Source: an uncultured Bacteroidales bacterium
Lineage (GTDB): Bacteria; Bacteroidota; Bacteroidia; Bacteroidales; UBA932
DNA length: 64,000 bases
Reading direction: 5' to 3'
Assembly: GCA_900318445.1 (NCBI GenBank)
Contig: ONKO01000001.1
Coordinates: 62,001 to 126,000, forward strand
Shown here: positions 1 to 8,610 of the stretch, piece by piece
How positions within the stretch are numbered: position 1 is the first letter of the stretch
Layout of the letters: each line of letters begins with the position of its first letter
Position numbers and translations under genes: made by a program
The notes under the pieces: model-generated
The model's database searches: none
The model's input: only the letters and a program-made list of their open reading frames with translations
What the model was told of the DNA's origin: nothing

Positions 1-417
1 GACCGGAGCAAGTTCTCGCAGCTTGTCCGCGACCGGCGCCAGGTAAGCTGCGCAGACAAAGATGTATCGGCCCTCATGGCAGCCTACATGGAGCCGTCCG
101 TCACGGAGCAGCCGATGCACTCCGTACGCGTTGTGGGAGGAGACTATTTCTCCCAGGCCCAGTACGACAAAGTGCGCGAAGGAGGAGACAATGTGTTCTC
201 CCGCTTTGCGGCCAAACCCCGCACGGAAGCCCCTGCGGTGAACACGGAGACAGAAGCCATCGCAAACCGTTTTGCCACCGAGACACTCGCGCAAATCTTT
301 GTGGAACAGGGCTGTTATGAGGAGGCAAAGCGCATTTATTCCCGTCTCGTTTTGGATATTCCGGAAAAAAGTGCTTACTTTGCATCCCTTATTGAGAAAT
401 TGAATCACTTAGACTAA
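1..417 (+). CDS. C-terminal part of a TPR-like protein, 5' end outside the window
   Basis: The frame is open from base 1 to the stop at 415-417, so the gene begins before the window; the ATG at 76 is internal. The last 50 residues read as one helical hairpin of tetratricopeptide type (LAQIFVEQGCYEEAKRIYSR, followed by a second helix ending SLIEKLNHLD), and the preceding segment is low-complexity and acidic. A similar protein commonly sits just before secG in Bacteroidales, and secG starts 18 nt downstream here, so co-transcription is likely. The repeat suggests a protein-interaction role. The molecular function is not known, and the N-terminal part cannot be judged. Confidence 0.75.
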   Translation, partial: DRSKFSQLVRDRRQVSCADKDVSALMAAYMEPSVTEQPMHSVRVVGGDYFSQAQYDKVREGGDNVFSRFAAKPRTEAPAVNTETEAIANRFATETLAQIFVEQGCYEEAKRIYSRLVLDIPEKSAYFASLIEKLNHLD

Positions 418-434
418 TAAAAAAGTAACAATAC

Positions 435-785
435 ATGAACGCAGCATTCACTATCCTGGTTGTTCTGATTATCATCGCAGCCATCCTCCTGATTGCAGTC
501 GTCCTCCTGCAGAGCGGTAAGGACGGCGGCCTCGCTACCAACTTCACGTCGGCCAACCAGACTCTGGGCGTGCGCCAGACGGCCACCATCCTGGAAAAAG
601 CCACCTGGTACCTTGTGGCCTTCATCCTGGTCATGAGCATCATCACCGTGTTCGTCGCCCGTGGCAACACCCAGCGCGGTACCAACGATGCCATCTCCAC
701 CGAGATCATCAACCAGGCAGAGCCCGCAGCCGATGAAATGCCCGCTTTCCCTGTGTCCCAGGAGAATCCCGAAGTTGCTGAGTAA
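435..785 (+). CDS. secG: Preprotein translocase subunit SecG
   Basis: This 116-aa protein is the small accessory subunit of the SecYEG channel, which exports unfolded proteins through the inner membrane. It shows the family plan: a first membrane helix at about residues 3-26 (run of V, I, L, A), the conserved cytoplasmic loop LLQSGKDGGL followed by a T/S-rich stretch, and a second membrane helix at about 53-75. The tail after residue 80 is longer and more acidic than in E. coli SecG, as is usual in Bacteroidota. The start is the first ATG after the upstream stop. It is the last gene before a strong terminator, so it probably closes the operon containing the TPR-like gene. Confidence 0.93.
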   Translation: MNAAFTILVVLIIIAAILLIAVVLLQSGKDGGLATNFTSANQTLGVRQTATILEKATWYLVAFILVMSIITVFVARGNTQRGTNDAISTEIINQAEPAADEMPAFPVSQENPEVAE

Positions 786-802
786 GCATTTCATTTGACA
801 CA

Positions 803-840
803 AAAAAACTCCCGGTCAAGCTTTTGACCGGGAGTTTTTT
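803..840. terminator. Bidirectional rho-independent terminator between secG and clpB
   Basis: An 11-bp GC-rich stem (CTCCCGGTCAA / TTGACCGGGAG) with a GCTT loop is flanked by an A-run on the left and a T-run on the right, so it can end transcription in both directions. It lies between the convergent secG (plus) and clpB (minus) genes. Confidence 0.92.
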
Positions 841-854
841 GTTGTAGCGAAATG

Positions 855-3020
855 CTACTTGTTTCGCACCACTACTTCTCCGCCTGAAACGTCTACTTCT
901 ACGGCGCTGTCCTTGCGGATGGCGCCTTCCAGTATACGCTGGGCCAGGAGGTTCACGAGTTCACGCTGCATAAGACGTTTCACGGGACGGGCGCCATAGG
1001 CGGGGTCGTAACCGTGCTCGGTCATGTAGTCTTCGAAGGCCGGTGTGAACGTAACGGTAATATCGTTCTGGGCCAGGCGCGTTTGCAGTTCGGTTTCCTG
1101 GATGTGAAGGATGTCGCGGATATCGGCCTTCGTGAGCGGATCGAACATGATAATCTCATCGATACGGTTGAGGAACTCGGGACGGACGGTGGCTTTAAGC
1201 ACGTCCAGCACCTTGCCCTTGCACTCATCCAGCAGGCTCCGGCGCGTAGCGATGGCCTGCATGTCCACACAGTTTACTTCCGGCAGGCGTTCCATGTAGC
1301 TCTGGATGATATCGGCTCCTGCGTTGGAGGTCATGATGAGGATGGTGTTCTTGAAGTCCACGGTGCGGCCTTTGTTGTCCGTGAGCCGGCCATCGTCCAG
1401 CACTTGCAGCAGGACATTGAACACATCCGGGTGAGCCTTCTCAATCTCGTCCAAGAGGACTACGGAGTAAGGCTTCCGTCTTACGGCCTCGGTGAGCTGG
1501 CCGCCTTCATCGTAACCTACGTATCCCGGAGGCGCACCTACCAGACGGGAAACGGTGTGCCGCTCCTGGTACTCGGACATGTCGATACGGGTCATCATGT
1601 TCTCGTCGTTGAACAGGAACTCGGCTAAGGCTTTGGCCAGTTCGGTCTTACCCACGCCGGTCGTGCCCATGAAGAGGAAGGAGCCAATCGGCCGCTTCTC
1701 GTTCGAAAGGCCCGCACGGCTGCGGCGGACGGCATCGGCCACGGCGCGGATGGCCTCGTCCTGGCCCACCACCCTCTTGTGCAGTTCGCTCTCCATGCGA
1801 AGGAGCTTTTCCTTCTCGCTCTCCAGCATCCGTTTTACGGGAATGCCGGTCCATTTTGCTACTACCTCTGCAATGTCCTCGGGCGTAACCGCCTCTGTGA
1901 CAATGGGGTCTTTGATGGATTCCGCCTTGGCGGTGAGCTCGTCAATGCGCTTTTGCGTAGCCGCCATCTTGCCGTAACGGATCTCGGCTACTTTGGCGTA
2001 ATCACCGTTCCTCTCGGCTGTCTTGGCCTCCAGGCCCAGGTTCTCCAGTTCCTGACGGGCCGCCTGCAAACCGCCAAGCGTCTCCTTCTCCTCATTCCAA
2101 CGCTTCATGAGCTCGTCACGCTTAGCCTGCAGTTCCTTGAGCTCGGCTTCCAGTTTCTCCATCTTGGCCGATGTCCCTTCACGCTTGATGGCCTCGCGCT
2201 CGATCTCCTTCTGGCGAATGGCGCTGTTGAGGTCGTCGATAGGCTCCGGAACGGAATTCATCTCCAGACGCAGCTTGGAGGCGGCTTCGTCCACCAGGTC
2301 GATGGCCTTGTCCGGGAGGAACCGGCTGGTAATGTACCGGTGGCTCAGGTTTACGGCCGCAATGAGGGCATCGTCTTCGATACGCACCTTGTGGTGGTTC
2401 TCGTAACGTTCCTTCAGACCTCTCAAGATGGCAATGGACTCGGCCGGCGAAGGCTCGTCCACCATCACCATCTGGAAACGTCGCTCCAGGGCCTTATCGG
2501 CCTCGAAGTACTTCTGGTACTCGTCAAGGGTGGTTGAGCCGATGGTCCTTAATTCACCGCGCGCGAGGGCGGGTTTGAGGATGTTGGACGCATCCATGGC
2601 GCCGGAGCTTCGGCCGGCACCCACCAGCGTGTGAATCTCATCGATGAACAGGATGATTTCGCCGGCGCTGTCCACCACTTCCTTTACGACGCCCTTAAGA
2701 CGCTCTTCGAATTCGCCCTGGTACTTGGCACCTGCAATAAGGGCACCCATATCCAGGGAATAGACTTTCTTGGATTTCAGGTTCTCGGGCACCTGCCCGT
2801 TTACGATGTTCTGGGCAATGCCTTCGGAGATAGCCGTTTTACCTACACCCGGCTCGCCCACCAGAATGGGGTTGTTCTTGGTGCGGCGGCTCAGGATCTG
2901 CAGCACACGGCGAATCTCGTCGTCACGGCCAATCACAGGGTCCAATTTGCCCTGCGCAGCCCGCTCGTTCAGGTTGATAGCAAACCTGTCGAGGAATGTG
3001 TTGTTGCTGTTTTCTGCCAT
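855..3020 (-). CDS. clpB: ClpB-type disaggregase lacking the N-terminal domain
   Basis: This is a hexameric AAA+ chaperone that pulls apart protein aggregates together with DnaK. At 721 aa it is about 140 residues shorter than ordinary ClpB: it starts with a short linker and goes straight into the first nucleotide-binding domain. Walker A1 is GEPGVGKT at 55-62 and Walker B1 LFIDE is near 124-128. The middle coiled-coil domain spans about 253-375 and looks full-length. Walker A2 is GTTGVGKT at 452-459, and the C-terminal domain follows. No frame in the upstream DNA encodes the missing Clp N domain, and the start has a strong GGAG ribosome site, so this looks like the true start. ClpB without its N domain is known in other bacteria as a shorter isoform that still disaggregates. 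Expression is probably stress-induced through its distinctive leader. Confidence 0.93.
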   Translation of the reverse strand: MAENSNNTFLDRFAINLNERAAQGKLDPVIGRDDEIRRVLQILSRRTKNNPILVGEPGVGKTAISEGIAQNIVNGQVPENLKSKKVYSLDMGALIAGAKYQGEFEERLKGVVKEVVDSAGEIILFIDEIHTLVGAGRSSGAMDASNILKPALARGELRTIGSTTLDEYQKYFEADKALERRFQMVMVDEPSPAESIAILRGLKERYENHHKVRIEDDALIAAVNLSHRYITSRFLPDKAIDLVDEAASKLRLEMNSVPEPIDDLNSAIRQKEIEREAIKREGTSAKMEKLEAELKELQAKRDELMKRWNEEKETLGGLQAARQELENLGLEAKTAERNGDYAKVAEIRYGKMAATQKRIDELTAKAESIKDPIVTEAVTPEDIAEVVAKWTGIPVKRMLESEKEKLLRMESELHKRVVGQDEAIRAVADAVRRSRAGLSNEKRPIGSFLFMGTTGVGKTELAKALAEFLFNDENMMTRIDMSEYQERHTVSRLVGAPPGYVGYDEGGQLTEAVRRKPYSVVLLDEIEKAHPDVFNVLLQVLDDGRLTDNKGRTVDFKNTILIMTSNAGADIIQSYMERLPEVNCVDMQAIATRRSLLDECKGKVLDVLKATVRPEFLNRIDEIIMFDPLTKADIRDILHIQETELQTRLAQNDITVTFTPAFEDYMTEHGYDPAYGARPVKRLMQRELVNLLAQRILEGAIRKDSAVEVDVSGGEVVVRNK

Positions 3021-3097
3021 AATCTTTTCTCCTTTTTTACGCCGTAGAGACCATCAATCTCCGTTCCGTACGTAAAATGGCTGACATTTTGGCAGAA
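3011..3097 (-). promoter_or_regulatory. clpB promoter/leader, near-identical to a second copy at 50146-50232
   Basis: Read on the minus strand, this 87-bp block holds an imperfect palindrome (CTGCCAAAATGTCAG), the leader, the GGAG ribosome site and the first codons of clpB. It matches 50146-50232 at 83 of 87 positions, and all four differences are transitions. The palindrome could be a stress operator; this is inference. No perfect TTTG/TAnnTTTG promoter pair is visible, so a different sigma factor may be used. Confidence 0.6.
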
Positions 3098-3108
3098 GTG
3101 TGCCCCCC

Positions 3109-3210
3109 AGCATTTCTGGATGCGCAAAAAGGCCCTAAACTGCGCATCTAGACGTGCTCGAGCATTTCTGGATGCGCAAAATCGGCCCAAAATGCGCATC
3201 TAGACGTGCT
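3109..3210. repeat. Pair of 50-bp hairpin repeats (REP-like)
   Basis: Two direct copies, 3109-3158 and 3161-3210, are separated by 2 bp. Each is itself an inverted repeat with 18-nt arms (AGCATTTCTGGATGCGCA against TGCGCATCTAGACGTGCT, about 15 of 18 pairs) around a 14-nt centre. The centres differ (one has aaggccct, the other atcggccc) while the arms are conserved. The pair lies after the end of the C69 dipeptidase gene and before the clpB promoter. It may act as a transcript end or mRNA stabilizer, or be a non-autonomous REP element. Confidence 0.7.
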
Positions 3211-3222
3211 GCAGCCGCGCCG

Positions 3223-5016
3223 CTACTGCTGCTCCGGCACGCGAATGAGTTCGCCGTGCTCCTGGGCAACTGTTTCTTTCCACAGCTCGGTGTAACCGGG
3301 CTGTTCTATTTTTGCGGGCATGCCTTCGCTGTATTCGGAATGAATGAAGCGGCCGTCTTTGTCCTGCGGCTTCACGTTACCGTCCATGAATTTGACCAGC
3401 AGTTCCTCTTCCAGGCCTTTCCAAACCTCGAACTGGTTCTGGGCCGTGTTCACACTGTAGTCGGTGACGTACTTTACCACCTTGGCAAAGGGTGTACGGG
3501 AAATCATGACGTCTCCTTTGGAAGAGAGTTTCTTCTGGAGCTTCACCACAACCTGGTTGTACATTACCACGGCCATGCTGTCTACGGAATGCGTGCGGCG
3601 CTCGGTCTGGTCCCACTCGAAGGCGTCGATCTGGGCGCGCACATGCGGTGCCATGACATTGTACATCTTGTAGCAGGCATTGGAGATGCGGTTGTTGATC
3701 CAGAAAGAAGACGTAGCCGAGTAGTGGAGCATGTCTCCGTTCCCCTCCTTGAAGCACTCGGGCACCTTGGTAGTACTGGTGTAGATGGGAGTGAGATAGG
3801 ACGTGGCCGCATCGTCGGTTCCGAACCAGAGAATACCGCCCACGACGTCGGGAACATAGTTGCGTGCCTGGCCCACCATCCAGAAGCCCGTCTGCTGGGT
3901 GGCGATGGCACGCTCGTTCACATAGGTCTTGCCGTCAAACTCGAATTCCATGGGGCGCCAGCGGTACGGAAGGGCGTTGCCACCCGCGCCGATGTCCTGG
4001 GTCATATCCATGGGCGTACCCTCGTAGTGGTCTCTCATGACATCGGCGATCTCCTTGACGCCAGCCTTCTTGCGGGGATACACGAACAGGGGCAGGTCTC
4101 CGTTAAGGTCGTTGCCCAGCACGTAGTCCAGGTAGTTGTAGGCATCGCGGGTGACGGCGTTGCCGTTCTCATCGTAGAAGGAGAACCAGCCGTCGGTGAG
4201 GATGTTATAAGCGGCCCAGACACGGGCATCGCAGCCACGGACCGTGCCAAAATCCACGGGGCAGTAGGCTTTTTTGAAGCTGAACTCACTGTCCAGACCG
4301 TCGAAATAGCCCTTGCGGCGGGCGAAGGAAATGACGTCGGGAGCATAGAGACAGTTGTCGGGGTCATCGAGGGGGAACTTGCCGATGCGTGCCTGATTGG
4401 CGTGGGCGCAGATGGCGCCGTCGGGGATTCGCATGGCCACCCACACGATGCCCTTCTGGGTATTCACCCCGTTCTTGATGTTCATGCCCTTGCCGACGAG
4501 TTCCATGATCCAGGCCTCGTTCTTGTCCGCGATGGAGAAAGTTTCTCCTTCGGAGGCATAGCCGTAGGTGTTGGCCAGGTCTACAATGACATCAATGGCT
4601 TCGCGGGCCGTCTTGGCGCGCTGCAGGGCAATGTAGATGAGAGAGCCGTAATCAATTCCGCCTCTCTTGTCCTCAAGTTCCGGACGGCCGCCCCAAGTGG
4701 TTTCCGTAATGATGAGCTGGAACTCGTTCATGTTACCTACGGTCTGGTAGGTATGGGGAACCTGCTCGATTTCACCCAGATAACGGTTGGTATCCCACTC
4801 ATAAACGGGAAGCATACTGCCTGCCTTCCAGTCGCGGGCCGGCTTGTAATACAGCTCACCGAAGAGAGTGTGCGAGTCGGCAGCATAGGAAACCAGCACC
4901 GAGCCGTCCCGCGTGGCGCCGCGGGTGACAATTACGTTGGTGCAGGCAAGGCTCTGGGCCTCAAATGCAACGGCCGCCAGGGTTACCGCCATCAATTTGA
5001 GTATGGATTTTGTCAT
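3223..5016 (-). CDS. Secreted C69-family dipeptidase (PepD-like Ntn hydrolase)
   Basis: This 597-aa exported peptidase belongs to family C69, whose members release amino acids from dipeptides using an N-terminal cysteine exposed by processing. Residues 1-24 form a signal peptide, and Cys25 in ACTNVIVTRGAT is the expected nucleophile, followed by the family's usual G-S-V-L-V and A-D-S elements. The rest reads as the full-length C69 fold with many aromatic motifs. A longer in-frame start at 5067 exists, but it adds 17 polar residues before the signal peptide and overlaps the promoter, so 5016 is preferred. Substrate preference cannot be told. The gene is divergent from the small exported gene at 5079 and shares its promoter region. 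Confidence 0.85.
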   Translation of the reverse strand: MTKSILKLMAVTLAAVAFEAQSLACTNVIVTRGATRDGSVLVSYAADSHTLFGELYYKPARDWKAGSMLPVYEWDTNRYLGEIEQVPHTYQTVGNMNEFQLIITETTWGGRPELEDKRGGIDYGSLIYIALQRAKTAREAIDVIVDLANTYGYASEGETFSIADKNEAWIMELVGKGMNIKNGVNTQKGIVWVAMRIPDGAICAHANQARIGKFPLDDPDNCLYAPDVISFARRKGYFDGLDSEFSFKKAYCPVDFGTVRGCDARVWAAYNILTDGWFSFYDENGNAVTRDAYNYLDYVLGNDLNGDLPLFVYPRKKAGVKEIADVMRDHYEGTPMDMTQDIGAGGNALPYRWRPMEFEFDGKTYVNERAIATQQTGFWMVGQARNYVPDVVGGILWFGTDDAATSYLTPIYTSTTKVPECFKEGNGDMLHYSATSSFWINNRISNACYKMYNVMAPHVRAQIDAFEWDQTERRTHSVDSMAVVMYNQVVVKLQKKLSSKGDVMISRTPFAKVVKYVTDYSVNTAQNQFEVWKGLEEELLVKFMDGNVKPQDKDGRFIHSEYSEGMPAKIEQPGYTELWKETVAQEHGELIRVPEQQ

Positions 5017-5021
5017 GGTTA

Positions 5022-5079
5022 TTTGGGCTTTTTCGATTAATTGCGTAATTTTGTCGTCTGACATCAATTTACAAAGGTA
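5022..5079. promoter_or_regulatory. Divergent Bacteroidales-type promoters
   Basis: Rightward: TTTG at 5022-5025, then about 20 nt, then TAATTTTG at 5046-5053. This is a very good match to the Bacteroides consensus (TTTG, 19-21 nt, TAnnTTTG) and would drive the 5079 gene and pheS. Leftward: TACCTTTG on the minus strand at 5072-5079 is a matching -7 element for the C69 dipeptidase, with no clear -33. Confidence 0.7.
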
Positions 5080-5495
5080 TGAAAATTTATCGTTTATTGA
5101 GCGTCATTCTGGGCGCCGCACTGTCTGTTTTTGCAGCATCGGCCCAGAACCAGCAGCCGCAGACCCCCGAACAGCGGGAAAAGCAGCTGCTCGAATTCAT
5201 TGACAAGGAAGTGCAGCGCCTATCCTCCCAGCTGGACCTCGAGTACTGGCAGGAGTTTTACGTAGACTCCACCCTCACCCATGACTACAAAGCCATGACG
5301 GAAGAGATGGAGCGCCTCTCCAGCGCCAAAGTAGAGAACACGGACCTCTACATTGCCGTCCAGGACAAATGGGCCGAGCAAATTGACGCCTCCTACAAGT
5401 CCTTCTTCACGGAGGAGCAGTGGAACAAGTACTGGAAAACAGGCGCAAAGAAGGCCCAGCAGGCCCGTGACAAGAGAAAAAACAAAAAGAAATAG
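5079..5495 (+). CDS. Small exported protein of unknown function
   Basis: This 138-aa protein has a clear Sec signal peptide (residues 1-22, cleavage after SAQ or ASA). The mature part is helical and rich in charged residues. It contains a W-x-E-F-Y-V-D-S-T-x-x-H-D-Y segment in the middle and a strongly basic tail ending in KNKKK. I recognise no catalytic motif. Similar small proteins with a paired-helix look are common in Bacteroidales periplasms. It lies 9 nt before pheS on the same strand and shares its promoter, so it is co-transcribed with pheS, which says little about function. Confidence 0.75.
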   Translation: MKIYRLLSVILGAALSVFAASAQNQQPQTPEQREKQLLEFIDKEVQRLSSQLDLEYWQEFYVDSTLTHDYKAMTEEMERLSSAKVENTDLYIAVQDKWAEQIDASYKSFFTEEQWNKYWKTGAKKAQQARDKRKNKKK

Positions 5496-5504
5496 AATAT
5501 CGGT

Positions 5505-6539
5505 ATGAAAGAAGCGATTGAACAGATTTTAGGTGAACTGAACAATCTGAAAGCCTCCACCCAGAAAGAGGTGGAAGAAGCCCGCATCCGTTTCCTGGGC
5601 AAAAAAGGTGAGATCACGGCCCTCATGGAAGAATTCCGCACCGTGGCCCCCGAACTCAAACGCGAATACGGCCAGAAACTGAACGAACTCAAGAAGGCCG
5701 CCGCCGCCAAGATTGAAGAACTCAAGGAAGTGGCCGAGCAAGCCGCCGAGGCCGCTGCACCCAAGGAAGACCTCTCCATGCCCGGAGACGCCATTCCCCT
5801 GGGAAGCCGCCACCCCGTTTCCATCGTGCGCCAGCAGATTGTGGACATCTTCCGCAAATTTGGCTACGACGTAGCCGAGGGCCCCGAGATTGAAGACGAC
5901 TACCACGTGTTCGAAGCGCTGAACTTCCCCCCGAATCACCCCGCCCGCGAAATGCAGGACACGTTCTTCGTGAGCACCGGCCACGCGAATCCGCTCCTCC
6001 TGAGAACCCATACCTCTTCCGTACAGGTGCGCACCATGGAAAAGGAGAAACTCCCCATCCGCGTCGTCTGCCCCGGCCGTGTGTTCCGCAACGAGGCCAT
6101 CAGCGCCCGTGCCCACTGCATCTTCCATCAGGTGGAAGGCCTCTACATTGACAAGGACGTCACCTTCGCAGACCTCAAGCAGGCCATCCTGCTGTTTGCC
6201 CGTGAAATGTTCGGGGCCGAGACCGAGATCCGCATGCGCCCCTCCTACTTCCCCTTCACCGAGCCCTCGGCCGAGGTAGACGTGAGCTGCAATATCTGTA
6301 AAGGTAAAGGCTGCAACATCTGCAAAGGCACCGGCTGGCTGGAAATCATGGGCTGCGGCATGGTAGATCCCAACGTCCTCAAAGCTTCCGGAATTGACCC
6401 CGAACAGTACAGCGGCTTCGCCTTTGGTATGGGAGTAGAGCGCATCGCAATGCTCAAGTGGCAGGTGAACGACCTTCGCCACTACTTTGAGAACGACATG
6501 CGGTTCCTCTCCGAGTTCGCCACCGCAACGGAAGTGTAA
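5505..6539 (+). CDS. pheS: Phenylalanine--tRNA ligase alpha subunit
   Basis: PheS is the catalytic subunit of the (alpha-beta)2 enzyme that charges tRNA-Phe. The protein has the usual length (344 aa). Residues 1-90 form the tRNA-binding coiled coil. The class II core follows, with motif 2 in FRNEAISARAHCIFHQVEG and motif 3 in GFAFGMGVERIAMLKW. Between them is a Cys-rich loop (CNICKGKGCNICKG, then CG) that resembles a zinc knuckle; such loops occur in PheS of Bacteroidota and some other bacteria. pheT is not adjacent. The stop codon lies only 3 nt from the end of the convergent GH3 gene. Confidence 0.97.
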   Translation: MKEAIEQILGELNNLKASTQKEVEEARIRFLGKKGEITALMEEFRTVAPELKREYGQKLNELKKAAAAKIEELKEVAEQAAEAAAPKEDLSMPGDAIPLGSRHPVSIVRQQIVDIFRKFGYDVAEGPEIEDDYHVFEALNFPPNHPAREMQDTFFVSTGHANPLLLRTHTSSVQVRTMEKEKLPIRVVCPGRVFRNEAISARAHCIFHQVEGLYIDKDVTFADLKQAILLFAREMFGAETEIRMRPSYFPFTEPSAEVDVSCNICKGKGCNICKGTGWLEIMGCGMVDPNVLKASGIDPEQYSGFAFGMGVERIAMLKWQVNDLRHYFENDMRFLSEFATATEV

Positions 6540-6542
6540 GCC

Positions 6543-8609
6543 TTACAACGTAATTTCAAGTTCTAACTTTGCATCGGCCGATGACGGGCCAATGAGGATT
6601 TTGTATTGTCCCGGAGCCACGACCCAACGGTGGGACTGTACGTCATAATAGCTGAAAGCGTCCCGGTCCAGGTGAATGGTAAAATGAGCCTGTCCGCCCC
6701 TGACAATGAATTTCTTGTCATAGCCTTTTAATTCTTTGGCCGGACGCATCACTGGCGCTGCATTTACCGGAGCCACATACACTTGTGCCACTTCTTTGGC
6801 ATCAGCCATTCCCATGTTTCGCACCGTAAAACAGACATCGAATTCGTCACCGGAAGGGACAATGGAGGCATCGGCATAATCAAAGGTGGTGTAGCTGAGG
6901 CCAAAGCCGAACGGATAAAGAGGAGTCACGCCAAAGTGCTCCACACCACGATAGCCCAAAAAGACGCCTTCCCCGTAGGTAGTATAGTTGTAATGTTGTC
7001 GCTTAGGGTCCTTGTGGATTTGCGGCTGTACATCATACCATTTTTGGGCAGGATTCCTATCCTTGGCGCCCCAGAAGGTGAAAGGCAGGCGGCCGGAAGG
7101 CGATACCTTACCACTTAGAATGGCAGCCAGGGCGTTGCCGCCTTCCTGGCCGGGATACCAGGTAAGCAGAATGGCTTTCACGCGATCCTGCCAGGCAGAC
7201 AGGTCGAATTCTCCGCCTGAATTGGCGACCACGACCACATTGTCATTGTATCGGGCCATACGGAGAATGAAGTCATCCTGCCCTTTAGGCAAGGTGTACT
7301 TGCGGTCCATATTCTCTGCTTCCGAGAGCGAATCGTACCCGACGCAGACAATCACCGCTGCCGCTTTACGAAGGACCTCCGGCGAAGGAGAGTCGATGGC
7401 CTGCACATTCCAGTTTTTCCCAAGAGCCTGCAGCCCGGCGGCAGGCGTTACACCTTTACCATCTTCCGGCTGCACCCATCCGGAACCACCACCGCAAGCC
7501 ACAATATGGGCGTTGGGGCCGGTAACCACAATCAAGTTTTTCTTACCGGGTTTAAGCGGAAGGATGCCCTCCTCATTCTTGAGGAGCACCGGACCTTCCA
7601 GCGCCACTTCATAGGCACGCTTTTGTGAGAGGACGGGATCTTCGGCGCCAACCTGCGCCTCCGTGGAATGGTCCAGGAAGCCAAAGGCGGCATACGCCTG
7701 CAGGATATGCTGGCACTTTTCATCCAATTCGACCTCCGTAATGACACCGTTTTCCATCAGAGCTTTAATCGCATTTTTATTGGCAACATGATTCCGGGGC
7801 ATCTCGAAATCCACGCCGGAAGTCATGAAATTGAGCGTGCTGTATGTAGAAGTCCAGTCCGTCATCACAATGCCTTCAAAGCCCCATGAACGCAGGTTCT
7901 CTTTCACCAGCCAGGGGTTCTCGGCCGCATGCATGCCGTTGATGAGATTGTAGCTGGTCATGACGGCACCCACGCCGCCTTTTTCCACGGCCTTGCGGAA
8001 AGTAGGAAAATAGATTTCGTTGATAGTGCGCTCATCCGCATTGGAGCTCACGCCGTGACGGTTGTACTCCTGCTGATTCAGCGCAAAATGTTTGATGGTG
8101 GCCATCACACCCTGTTCCTGCATGCCCAGAATATAGCTCAGGGCCGTTTCGCCGGCAAGATAAGGGTCTTCACCGTAATACTCAAAGTTGCGGCCACACA
8201 TGGCACTACGGTAAATATTTACGCCCGGGCCCAACATGATTTGTACCCCATGGGCTTTGGCAGCGCAACCGATACCGGCCCCCATCTCATGCACGGCCTC
8301 GCGGTTCCATGTTGCAGCCGCGGAGATACCGCAAGGGTAAAACGTGCTCTGGATGTTTTTTCCGTCAATATTACGGACGCCCTGAGGGCCGTCGGCCATG
8401 CGGATGGAAGGAATACCCAGGTGCTCAATTGCATAGGTCCTGAACCCATCTACTTTGCCGGAGATGAGCTCAATCTTCTCATCCAGGGTCATCTGGGCTA
8501 CCAACGCAGCCGCGCGAGCCTTATCCTGTTCTGTTACGGAATGAGCCTGTCCGGCCGCCGTAATTGCCATAGCCAGCATCAGGCCGGCCGCAAGAATCGT
8601 CTTTTTCAT
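6543..8609 (-). CDS. GH3 glycoside hydrolase, probable beta-glucosidase or beta-xylosidase
   Basis: This 688-aa exported enzyme removes terminal beta-linked sugars by a retaining mechanism. Residues 1-20 are a signal peptide ending ITAAGQA. The N-terminal (beta/alpha)8 domain has GRNFEYYGEDPYLAG (139-153), KHFA (173-176) and the nucleophile Asp251 in GIVMTDWTS. The C-terminal alpha/beta sandwich and a fibronectin-III-like domain (about 610-688, HRWVVAPGQYKILIG) complete the usual architecture. It is the last gene of the PUL operon, 1 nt after the preceding GH3, and its likely job is to finish oligosaccharides in the periplasm. Glucose and xylose specificity cannot be separated by eye. Confidence 0.93.
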   Translation of the reverse strand: MKKTILAAGLMLAMAITAAGQAHSVTEQDKARAAALVAQMTLDEKIELISGKVDGFRTYAIEHLGIPSIRMADGPQGVRNIDGKNIQSTFYPCGISAAATWNREAVHEMGAGIGCAAKAHGVQIMLGPGVNIYRSAMCGRNFEYYGEDPYLAGETALSYILGMQEQGVMATIKHFALNQQEYNRHGVSSNADERTINEIYFPTFRKAVEKGGVGAVMTSYNLINGMHAAENPWLVKENLRSWGFEGIVMTDWTSTYSTLNFMTSGVDFEMPRNHVANKNAIKALMENGVITEVELDEKCQHILQAYAAFGFLDHSTEAQVGAEDPVLSQKRAYEVALEGPVLLKNEEGILPLKPGKKNLIVVTGPNAHIVACGGGSGWVQPEDGKGVTPAAGLQALGKNWNVQAIDSPSPEVLRKAAAVIVCVGYDSLSEAENMDRKYTLPKGQDDFILRMARYNDNVVVVANSGGEFDLSAWQDRVKAILLTWYPGQEGGNALAAILSGKVSPSGRLPFTFWGAKDRNPAQKWYDVQPQIHKDPKRQHYNYTTYGEGVFLGYRGVEHFGVTPLYPFGFGLSYTTFDYADASIVPSGDEFDVCFTVRNMGMADAKEVAQVYVAPVNAAPVMRPAKELKGYDKKFIVRGGQAHFTIHLDRDAFSYYDVQSHRWVVAPGQYKILIGPSSADAKLELEITL

Positions 8610-8610
8610 A

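Noticed and set aside
3154-5040. 628-codon open frame on the plus strand opposite the C69 dipeptidase
   Set aside because: Low-complexity His/Val/Gly-rich translation with no family features; it is an antisense shadow of a well-supported gene in GC-rich DNA.
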